Shown: positions 1 through 6,913 of the stretch, one piece after another
Layout of the letters: every line of letters starts with the position of its first letter
How positions within the stretch are numbered: position 1 is the stretch's first letter
Assembly (NCBI GenBank): GCA_963742725.1
Contig: CAVUMX010000004.1
Location: forward strand, 682,001 to 746,000
Direction: 5' to 3'
Length of the DNA stretch: 64,000 nucleotides
Source: CAVVAL01 sp963742725
GTDB taxonomy: Bacteria; Actinomycetota; Actinomycetes; Mycobacteriales; Cryptosporangiaceae
Program-made: the position numbers and the translations under genes
Notes under the pieces: generated by a model
What the model was told of the DNA's origin: nothing
What the model saw: only the letters and a program-made list of their open reading frames with translations
The model's database searches: none

Positions 1-26
1 ACCTCAGCCATTAGCCTCCCGCCGCC

Positions 27-78
27 CGAAGTGTGTGGGATCTTCCGAGCTATAGCTCACGAGATCCCACACACTTCG
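27..78. repeat. Long inverted repeat, possible terminator and dispersed-repeat copies
   Basis: A perfect 17-bp arm, CGAAGTGTGTGGGATCT at 27-43, pairs with its reverse complement at 62-78 around an 18-nt loop. Outside the perfect core the arms stay nearly complementary (22-26 against 79-84). It lies just past the stop of the GH92 gene, which reads leftward, so it may act as its terminator. The same core AGATCCCACACACT recurs at 6091-6104, so this is also a dispersed repeat rather than only a local hairpin. Confidence 0.7.
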
Positions 79-94
79 CGGCGGGTGGGCGGGC

Positions 95-3000
95 TCAGCG
101 CTGGCGCGTGAGGCTCCGGCACTGGCCGGTTGCCGGGCCCATCACCGTGTTGGGCCGGCCGCCGTGCACCGGCGGGGGCGTGTTGCCCGAGCAGGCGAGC
201 GGGCCCATCACGGTGTTGCCGCCGACGGTCGCCGCCTCCACGCCGGTGTTGCCCGTGATCCGCACCGGTCCGGAGACCGTCACGGCCGTGAGGCCGACGC
301 CGCCGGTGGATCCGTCGATCGTCACCTCGCCGGCGACGGACGTCCGGGCGAGCGACACGACGCTGCCCTTCGCCGCCCTGACCGGTCCGGAGATCCGGCT
401 GTCCGTGACGACGAGCGTGGCGCCCGCCTTCACGGTGACCGGCCCGGCGACCGCCGCATCGCGCACGCAGGTCACCCCGGTGCTGGCGGTCAGCGGCCCG
501 GAGGTGTTCCCGGTGACCGTCCGGTCGCAGGACAGCTCCACCGTGACGGTCTTCGCCGCCTCGACGTTGCCGGCCTTGTCGGTGGAACGCACCTTGACGT
601 CCCGCCGGAGCGCGGTCATCGGCACGACGAACGGCTCGCCGGTGTAGGACTTCCAGACCGTGCCGTCCAGCGAGTACTCGGAACTGTCCACACCGGACGT
701 CGGGTCGGAACCGGTCAAAGTCACGAGCTTGGTTCCGGACTCCGTGCCAGCGCCGACCGCCGCCTCGGTCACCGGAGCGGTGCGGTCCACCCGGACGGTG
801 ACCGTCCTGGCGGCCTCCACGTTGCCGGCCTTGTCGACCGACCGGTAACCGATCTCGTGCGTGCCGTCCTTCTCGACGGTGATCGGCCCGTCGTACTGCT
901 TCCAGCCGTCGACCTGGTACTCGGACTTGGCGACGCCGTCGCCGTCCTCGTCGTCAGCGGCGGCGAGCGTGATCGTCACCGGCGCCTTCCACCACCCGTT
1001 GGCGCCCGAGGGCTGGGCGGGGTCCACCGTGGCGGTGGTGCTGGGGGCGGTCAGGTCCGGCGGTGCCAGCACACCGTTCTCCGCGATGGCGAAGACGTGC
1101 AGGTTCGACCGGGCCGGCAGCGTGACGGTCGCGATCTGCTTGCCGTCCGCCAGCTCTACGGGTGCGGTGGCGAACAGCCAGCACTTCGCCGTGTCGCGGG
1201 CGGCGTTCCAGTTCCGGTAGTCGAACTGGGCGATCCCGATGTTGCCGAACTTCGGTGGCGCGGTCGGGTTGCCGCCGAGGCACCAGTCGCCGAACTCCAG
1301 CGGCGTCTCCTGCGTGGCGCCGTCCGTGTAGGTGATGGTCGCCTTGCCGCCGCTCGCGTCGCCGAAGCTCGCGCTACCGACGAAGGAGATCTTCGTGGTG
1401 TCCCGCGCCAGGCCGGTCACGTCGAGCTTCTGGCCGTTCGCGAGCAGGTTGTCGGGCCGGCCGGCGGGCACCTGGTCGAGCGTGAACGCCAGGTCGGTGC
1501 CGGGCACCGCCGTCTTCGTGCCGGCCTCGATGCCCTTCGCTGCGAGGTTCTGCCGCGAGTAGTACCAGCCGCCGGTGTCGAAGTCGGCGTTGTCCTTGCC
1601 GTCGTCCCCGATCGCGACGTTGCTGAAGTGCCCCACGAGGCTCTTCGCCGGCGCCACGACCACCGTGACCGTGCCGCCGGTCAGCTCGACGCCGTTGCTG
1701 CTGAACGTCACGGGCACGTCGTAGTAGCCGAGCGCCGTGGTCTTCGGCGCCGCGACGGTGATCTTGGCCGTCCCGACGCCGCTCGCCGGATCGACCGTGA
1801 TCGCCCCGGACGCCGGTGTCGCGGTCAGCCCTGCCGGCGGCGTGACCGTGAACTGGACCGGGTGGCCGTCCACGTTGAGCCGGTCGGCTCGCAGCGTGAG
1901 CGTGCCGCCCGGCTTGCCCGGGGTGACCGCGAAGATGCCGGGTGAGAACGACGTCTGGTACGGGCGTTCGCCGTCGCGCCAGGACGGGGGAGCATCCGCC
2001 GGGGCTGTGCCCCAGTCCTTGTCGGGCGTCTCGGACATGGTGAACGCGACCGTGCCGCCGTCGCGGATCAGCGACTCGGGCAGGAAGGTCTTCGTGCTGG
2101 GCGCACCGTTGACCGTGACCCCGGTGATGTACTTGCCCGGGGCTCCTTCGGCCGTGAACCGCACGGTCTTGCCGCCGTTCGGCGTGACCGTGACGGACTC
2201 GAACAGTGGGCTGCCCAGGACCAGCTCGGCGCGGCTCGGGTTCTGCGGGAACGCGCCCATCGCGGAGAACACGTACCAGGACGACATCGTGCCCAGGTCG
2301 TCGTTGCCGGGGATGCCGCCGGCCGTGGGCTTCCAGAGCTGGTTGACCGTCTCACGCACGGTCTCCTGCGCCTTCCACGGCGCACCGGCGTAGTTGTAGA
2401 GGTACGGCACGGCGATGGACGGCTCGTTGTCCATGTTCGCGTACGTGTTGTTGTCCCACTCGCCGACCAGGCGCCACTTGCCGTCCGGGTCCTTGAAGTG
2501 CTTGTCCAGGCGGTCGATCGCCTTGGCCTTGCCGCCCATCGCGTCGAACAGCCCGGCTGGGTTGTGCTGGACCATCCAGACGTAGTGCGCGGCCGTGCCC
2601 TCGACGAACCCGGTGTCGGACGAGGGGTCGAAGCCGGTCACCCAGGCGCCGTCCGTCGTGCGGTTCTGGAAGTAGCCGCCGTTCGCCGTCGCGGCCGGGT
2701 TGAACTGGTTCTGCCAGCTCTGGGCGCGTTTGGTGAACTCCTGCTGGACCGCGCGGTCGCCGATCCGGTCGGCGAGCGAGGCGATCCCGAAGTCGGCCGA
2801 CGCCATTTCGAGGGTTTCGTTGGCGCAGCCCCAGGCGTTGCAGCCCTGCGGGTAGTAGCCGTACTTGAGGAACTGGTCCAGGCTGGGCCGCTGGCCGACG
2901 AGCGCGAGGTTCCAGCCGAGCCGGGACTTGTCGAGCGCCGTCGGCACCCGGGCCGCCTGCGTCAGCGAGTCGAGCGCCTCGCGCACGGGGAAGTCGGTGG

Positions 3001-4414
3001 CGCCGAAGGAGTACATGCCGGCCAGGCTGACCGGGGCCGGGTCGCCGACCATGATGTGGGTGCCGCCGGAGTTGTGGGTCCAGCGGTCCCAGAGCCCGCC
3101 GTTCTGGTTGGCCTGGTTGAGCAGCGACGTGGCGATGTCGCTGCCGATCTTCGGCTCCAGCCAGGACAGCAGCTGAACCTGCGCCCGGTAGACGTCCCAG
3201 CCGGAGAAGTTCGCGTACTGCGCGGCCTGGCCGGGGCGGACCTTCTGCGTCTTCTGGTCGGCGACCGTGTTGCCGAAGCCGCGGTACTCCCCGTTGACGT
3301 CGCTGTAGACGTTCGGGTGGAGCTGCGCGTGGTACAGCGCGGAGTAGAAGGTCTTGCGCTGGTCGGCGGTGCCGCCGCCGACCTTGATCCGGCCCAGCGA
3401 GTCCGTCCAGGCCTGCCGGGCGCCGTTGCGGACCTCGTCGAACGTCGTCCCCGCCGGGTTCTCGGCGGCCAGGTTCTCGCGCGCGTTGTCGAGGCTGACG
3501 TAGGAGATGCCGACCCGGGCGTTCACCGTGTTGCCGGCGCTCGTGTCGAACGTGACGTACGCGCCGGAGCCCTTGCCTGCCGGGCGCTGGCCGCTCGCAC
3601 CGAACGTGGTGCCGCCGCTCGCGGACGTGCCGTCCTGGGTGAGCGCACCGTCCACCCAGGAGCCGGTCTTGGCGAACGGCTTGTCGAAGGTCGCCGTGAA
3701 GTAGACCGTGTAGTACGGACGGCTGTTGACGCCGCCGTTCGTCGGGCCGCCGATCGCGCCGCAGAAGTTGCCGCTGGTCACCGAGCCGGTGATCGTCCGG
3801 GACCTGGTGTCGACCGTGACGTCGGCGGCGGTGGAGCCGATCTCGCTGTCGGACGTCCGGATCAGCATCGTCGCCGGGGAGTTGTCCGGGTATGTGAACC
3901 GTCCCGAGCCGGTGCGGACCGTCGCGGTCAGCTCGGTGTCGACGCCCGAGGCCAGCTTCGCCTGGTAGTAGCCGGGGACGGCGGTCTCGTCGTCGTGCGA
4001 GAAGGCGCTGGCGTAGACGGCGTCGGTCGCGTCGGACGACGGCGAGGTCTCGACGGTGCCCACGTGCGGGTAGAACGGGATGTCGCCCGACGCGCCGTGA
4101 CAGCCGGTGCCGGACAGGTGCGTCAGGCTGAAGCCGCGGATCTTCTTCATGTCGTACTGGTAGCCGCCGGGCGCCGCCGTCCGGGTGGCGTTGCCGTTCG
4201 AGCCTTCGGGGCTCCACGACAACATGCCGAACGGCCGGACCGCGCCGGGGAACGTGTTGCCCGCGTTGGCCGTGCCGATGGTGGTGTCGACGTACGACAC
4301 CGGGTCGGTCACCTCGTCGGCGGCGAACGCCGGGGAGGTCGGTAACGAGAGCGGGACGGCGGCGCTCACGGCCAGCGTCAGCACGGCGCCGAGCCGTAGC
4401 CTTCTTCGGGTCAC
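95..4414 (-). CDS. Secreted GH92-family alpha-mannosidase, multidomain
   Basis: About 1439 residues. A twin-basic start (TRRRLRLGAVLTLAV) and a hydrophobic stretch ending in PAFA form a signal peptide. The catalytic GH92 part follows, with the N-terminal FPGAVRPFGM region, DNEPSIAVPYLYNYAG, and GIPGNDDLGTMSSW carrying the conserved Asp/Glu. GH92 enzymes are calcium-dependent exo-alpha-mannosidases. After it come a beta-sandwich around residues 950-1110 related to the N-terminal domain of the SGNH esterase at 37868, two Ig-like domains each containing VDKAGNVEAA or TDKAGNVEAA, and a Thr/Val/Gly-rich tail like a beta-helix. I prefer the GTG at 4414 because AAAGGGA lies about 6 nt ahead; an ATG at 4468 would add 18 residues. 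It probably releases mannose from fungal or plant glycans outside the cell. Confidence 0.88.
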   Translation of the reverse strand: MTRRRLRLGAVLTLAVSAAVPLSLPTSPAFAADEVTDPVSYVDTTIGTANAGNTFPGAVRPFGMLSWSPEGSNGNATRTAAPGGYQYDMKKIRGFSLTHLSGTGCHGASGDIPFYPHVGTVETSPSSDATDAVYASAFSHDDETAVPGYYQAKLASGVDTELTATVRTGSGRFTYPDNSPATMLIRTSDSEIGSTAADVTVDTRSRTITGSVTSGNFCGAIGGPTNGGVNSRPYYTVYFTATFDKPFAKTGSWVDGALTQDGTSASGGTTFGASGQRPAGKGSGAYVTFDTSAGNTVNARVGISYVSLDNARENLAAENPAGTTFDEVRNGARQAWTDSLGRIKVGGGTADQRKTFYSALYHAQLHPNVYSDVNGEYRGFGNTVADQKTQKVRPGQAAQYANFSGWDVYRAQVQLLSWLEPKIGSDIATSLLNQANQNGGLWDRWTHNSGGTHIMVGDPAPVSLAGMYSFGATDFPVREALDSLTQAARVPTALDKSRLGWNLALVGQRPSLDQFLKYGYYPQGCNAWGCANETLEMASADFGIASLADRIGDRAVQQEFTKRAQSWQNQFNPAATANGGYFQNRTTDGAWVTGFDPSSDTGFVEGTAAHYVWMVQHNPAGLFDAMGGKAKAIDRLDKHFKDPDGKWRLVGEWDNNTYANMDNEPSIAVPYLYNYAGAPWKAQETVRETVNQLWKPTAGGIPGNDDLGTMSSWYVFSAMGAFPQNPSRAELVLGSPLFESVTVTPNGGKTVRFTAEGAPGKYITGVTVNGAPSTKTFLPESLIRDGGTVAFTMSETPDKDWGTAPADAPPSWRDGERPYQTSFSPGIFAVTPGKPGGTLTLRADRLNVDGHPVQFTVTPPAGLTATPASGAITVDPASGVGTAKITVAAPKTTALGYYDVPVTFSSNGVELTGGTVTVVVAPAKSLVGHFSNVAIGDDGKDNADFDTGGWYYSRQNLAAKGIEAGTKTAVPGTDLAFTLDQVPAGRPDNLLANGQKLDVTGLARDTTKISFVGSASFGDASGGKATITYTDGATQETPLEFGDWCLGGNPTAPPKFGNIGIAQFDYRNWNAARDTAKCWLFATAPVELADGKQIATVTLPARSNLHVFAIAENGVLAPPDLTAPSTTATVDPAQPSGANGWWKAPVTITLAAADDEDGDGVAKSEYQVDGWKQYDGPITVEKDGTHEIGYRSVDKAGNVEAARTVTVRVDRTAPVTEAAVGAGTESGTKLVTLTGSDPTSGVDSSEYSLDGTVWKSYTGEPFVVPMTALRRDVKVRSTDKAGNVEAAKTVTVELSCDRTVTGNTSGPLTASTGVTCVRDAAVAGPVTVKAGATLVVTDSRISGPVRAAKGSVVSLARTSVAGEVTIDGSTGGVGLTAVTVSGPVRITGNTGVEAATVGGNTVMGPLACSGNTPPPVHGGRPNTVMGPATGQCRSLTRQR

Positions 4415-4434
4415 AGGGGTTCCCTTTCGCGGTC

Positions 4435-4448
4435 TGACATCGTTGTCA
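4435..4448. promoter_or_regulatory. Candidate LacI-type operator before the GH92 gene
   Basis: TGACATCGTTGTCA is an inverted repeat with arms TGACA and TGTCA. It sits about 20 bp upstream of the preferred GTG start of the GH92 gene. LacI-family regulators of actinobacterial glycosidase genes commonly bind palindromes of this form. No LacI gene is in the window, so this rests on shape and position only. Confidence 0.35.
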
Positions 4449-4556
4449 TGTGGTGGGCGTTCGGACATGTCAGGGGTTTGGCCAGGGGGTGGCGGTACCG
4501 GCGAGTTGCCACGCTATCGCCGGCAGACTCCCGTATGGGAGCGTTTCTGACAAGCC

Positions 4557-6056
4557 CTACGGCCGGCGGGGAGCGTGCTGGAACGCGGTGATGGCGGCGT
4601 CGGGGGTCGCGGCGGCGGCGACGAAGCCGTCCGGGCGGACCAGGTACAGCAGCCCCTCGCGCAGTCCCGTGGCCGGATCGGCCGGCGGGAAGACGGTCAG
4701 CGGGAGGCCGAGCTTGTCCTCGATGCCGGGGTCCGTCTCGCCATAGGCGTGGACCTGCCACGTCAGCTGCTTGAGCGATTCGAAGTTGCCGCCCGTCCAG
4801 GGGAGGCGACGGCCGACGACCCGGCCGCGACGCCCGCGTGCCTTGGCGTCGTCGCTCATCCAGTAGTGCACGCGGGTCTGGGACACGTACCCGAACAGGC
4901 GCGACGCCCCGGACAGCCGTGGCAGGAAGCGCACCGCCGCCGGGGCCAGGAGCGGCGGCACGAAGCGCCGCACGAACCGGGCGACGGCCTGCTCGGACAT
5001 GATCGCCCCGAAGAGGCGGTCCGTCGTGCTGACGAGGCGCCGGGCCACGGGCCGCCGTTCGGCCTCGTACCGGTCGAGCAACGCCTCGGGCGCGCGGCCG
5101 TTGATCACGTCTGCCAGCTTGAACGCGAGGTTGTGGGCGTCCTGGAGTCCGGTGTTCATGCCCTGGGCGCCGACCGGCGAGTGCACGTGCGCCGCGTCGC
5201 CGGCCACGAAGTACGGGCCGTCCCGGAACGCGGCGGCCACGCGGTGGTGGATCCGGTACGTCGAGTACCAGGTCGACTCCCCGTACGTCACCGAGAAGAC
5301 GCGCTCCAGCCGCTGCCGGGTGTCCTCCTCGGTGATCTCGCCGTCCTGGTCGTCGTCGCGGACGGCGCCGATCAGCCGGTAGTGCTCGTCCGGGCCCATC
5401 GGGAAGGCCAGCAGGAAGCCGTGCCCGCCGGGGCGGACGTTGACCGCTTCCGGCACGAGTCCGCGCACCTCGACGGCGTCGGCCACGTAGAACGTCTGCG
5501 CGTTGGTGACCCCTTCGAACGGGATGTTCCGCAGCGTCCGGACGGCGGACGCGCTGCCGTCGGCGCCGACGCAGTAGCGGGCGCGGATCGTCACGTCGCC
5601 GCTCGGCGAGGTCAGGCCGGCCACCGCGGACACGCCGGACGTGTCGAGCGAGATGACCTGGTGCTCCCACCGCACGTCGCCGCCGAGGCGCTGGAGGTTG
5701 GCCAGGAGGATCTGCTCGTTCTTGCTCTGTTCGAGCACGTAGATGCGCGGGTACGGGGTGAGGCCCTCGCCGAGCGCGCCGATGGGGATCCGGCCGAACG
5801 CCTTGTCCTCGAACCCCGGCGCCAGCCACCGGGCCTGGGCGGCCTGTGCGAGGACTTCCTCGACGGCGCCGAGCTGGTCGTAGATCTCCATCGACCGGGC
5901 CTGGACGACGAGTGCGCGCGACTCCTTCGTCGGTCCGCTCTTGCCGTCGACGATCGTCGTGCGGACGCCCAGCCTGGTCAGCCAGTTCGCCAGCATCAGC
6001 CCGGTCGGCCCGGCCCCGACGACGAGCACGTCCGTCACGATTTCCTTGGCAGCCAT
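4557..6056 (-). CDS. FAD-dependent aromatic monooxygenase (PheA/TfdB/PgaE-type)
   Basis: 499 residues. An N-terminal Rossmann nucleotide-binding motif VVGAGPTGLMLANWL is followed by the mid-protein CVGADGSASAVR (DG motif) and then GDAAHVHSPVGAQGMNTG, the second FAD-contact motif of class A flavoprotein hydroxylases. The C-terminal ~130 residues fit the thioredoxin-like domain of the PgaE/RdmE and phenol hydroxylase group. The ATG at 6056 is chosen because AGGGGAGG lies 6 nt upstream; a further upstream start would lack a ribosome site. Members hydroxylate phenols and polyketide aromatics, and some inactivate antibiotics such as rifampicin or tetracyclines. The substrate cannot be read from the sequence. 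No other biosynthetic genes adjoin it, and the next locus upstream is a decayed EF-G-like gene. Confidence 0.85.
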   Translation of the reverse strand: MAAKEIVTDVLVVGAGPTGLMLANWLTRLGVRTTIVDGKSGPTKESRALVVQARSMEIYDQLGAVEEVLAQAAQARWLAPGFEDKAFGRIPIGALGEGLTPYPRIYVLEQSKNEQILLANLQRLGGDVRWEHQVISLDTSGVSAVAGLTSPSGDVTIRARYCVGADGSASAVRTLRNIPFEGVTNAQTFYVADAVEVRGLVPEAVNVRPGGHGFLLAFPMGPDEHYRLIGAVRDDDQDGEITEEDTRQRLERVFSVTYGESTWYSTYRIHHRVAAAFRDGPYFVAGDAAHVHSPVGAQGMNTGLQDAHNLAFKLADVINGRAPEALLDRYEAERRPVARRLVSTTDRLFGAIMSEQAVARFVRRFVPPLLAPAAVRFLPRLSGASRLFGYVSQTRVHYWMSDDAKARGRRGRVVGRRLPWTGGNFESLKQLTWQVHAYGETDPGIEDKLGLPLTVFPPADPATGLREGLLYLVRPDGFVAAAATPDAAITAFQHAPRRP

Positions 6057-6083
6057 GGCAGTCCTCCCCTGAACCGGACTAAT

Positions 6084-6112
6084 ACTCGCAAGATCCCACA
6101 CACTCCGCGGCG
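6084..6112. repeat. Third copy of the ~28-bp dispersed repeat
   Basis: CTCGCAAGATCCCACACACT followed by CCGCGGCG at 6085-6112 matches 56-83 at 25 of 28 positions. It also matches the inverted arm at 22-50 over its core. It lies about 30 bp upstream of the monooxygenase start, so the two-gene block 95-6056 has the element at both edges. Confidence 0.6.
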
Positions 6113-6275
6113 AAGCGTCGATCTTGAGGACTACGGGCCGTCATCCCAGGGTCCACCAGCGCTTTCAGCACCGGTTTCGAGCCCGGATTCGAACCCGCCG
6201 GAAATCGGTTTCGCGGCCGCGGTGCGGCCCGTACGCTCACCACGGACCGAGGACCGACGGAGAGGGGAGCAGGCC

Positions 6276-6383
6276 GTGCGCTACCGCACCGCTGCGATCG
6301 TCCCCCCGTCGCTGTCCGAGGTGGTCCTGGTGTCTTCCGTGGTACCTGGCGCCGGCCGCGCGGCCGGCACCAGACGCTCCTGA
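6276..6383 (+). CDS. Possible 35-residue leader peptide
   Basis: A GTG start preceded by AGAGGGGAGCAG at good spacing opens a 35-codon frame ending in TGA. Its product begins VRYRTAAIVPPSLSEVVLV. Its last third overlaps a strong GC palindrome, and it stands 64 nt before the start of the EF-G-like remnant. That arrangement resembles translation-attenuator leaders of ribosomal-protection genes, but no stalling motif is recognised. It may be chance in GC-rich DNA. Confidence 0.3.
   Translation: MRYRTAAIVPPSLSEVVLVSSVVPGAGRAAGTRRS
6346..6373 (+). promoter_or_regulatory. GC-rich palindrome, attenuator or terminator candidate
   Basis: CTGGCGCCGGCCGC is followed at once by GCGGCCGGCACCAG. The 28 bases are self-complementary except for one position in each arm. 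It overlaps the end of the small leader ORF and lies between it and the EF-G-like remnant, with no T tract behind it. Confidence 0.4.
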
Positions 6384-6447
6384 CGAATAGATCTCGTCGG
6401 AGTGATTCGCGCTGTCCTTTGTGGATCAACGTGGAAGGCCACAGACT

Positions 6448-6773
6448 GTGAGTACCACCATTGACCAGCTCTCGCATGTCCGCGATCGGTACGCCACCGG
6501 CGTACCGCAATGTACGTTCGTCATCACGCTCGACCGTGCCGCCACCTTCGTCACGACGGTGACGGCGCCCGTCGTGCAGTCCCGATCGGTACGGAGGGCG
6601 GGTTCACGGGCGCCGTCGACCTGGTGCGCGTGCGGTCGCCCGTCCGGACCGGCGGCCAGCTTCCGGAAGGGCAGGTGCCGGATGGGCTGCGGGTCGAGGC
6701 CGACCGTCGCCGACGCGCACTGGCGGAGGCGTTGGCTGAAGGGCACCCGGGCGTGCTGGAGGAATTCCCGGGG
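6448..6773 (+). pseudogene. Remnant of an elongation factor G-like GTPase
   Basis: The frame opens at a GTG with VSTTIDQLSHVR, resembling EF-G N-termini (MSTTSLDLAKVR type). It then jumps to RYATGVPQCTFVITLDRA, which lines up with the EF-G stretch around VPRxxFVNKxDR. After about 6570 the matching frame shifts by one: AVPIGTEGGFTGAVDLV fits the EF-G segment PIGxEGDFxGVVDLV, and GLRVEADRRRRALAEALAE with LEEF fits the helical segment after it. The P-loop and switch regions, roughly residues 14-120, are deleted, and everything after about residue 230 is gone. This is therefore a dead gene, probably an EF-G paralogue. The identification rests on motif likeness over roughly 100 residues. Confidence 0.6.
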
Positions 6774-6806
6774 ACATCGGCCCGGACGCTGACCGGCACC
6801 CGATGG

Positions 6807-6835
6807 GCAGGGGCTCCGTACGCCGGAGCCCCTGC
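6807..6835. terminator. Hairpin terminator
   Basis: GCAGGGGCTCCG and CGGAGCCCCTGC form a perfect 12-bp stem with a 5-nt loop. It lies about 80 nt past the stop of the NACHT gene, which reads leftward. It may also end transcription of the EF-G-like remnant from the other side. Confidence 0.65.
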
Positions 6836-6913
6836 TCCGTGCGCCGCTGGTGCAGTAGATCTGGGGGCCGGCACCGATGCCGCGGCTCCGCAAGCACATC
6901 GAGCAAGCGGCGG

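Noticed and set aside
164..1945. Long plus-strand open frames opposite the GH92 gene and many other antisense frames
   Set aside because: High GC makes long antisense frames common; these are Arg/His/Asp/Gly-rich, lack ribosome sites and known motifs, and overlap well-supported genes.
4557..6773. Active tetracycline-resistance locus (FAD monooxygenase plus ribosome protection gene)
   Set aside because: The GTPase is decayed and more like EF-G than OtrA/Tet proteins, and the monooxygenase substrate cannot be assigned.
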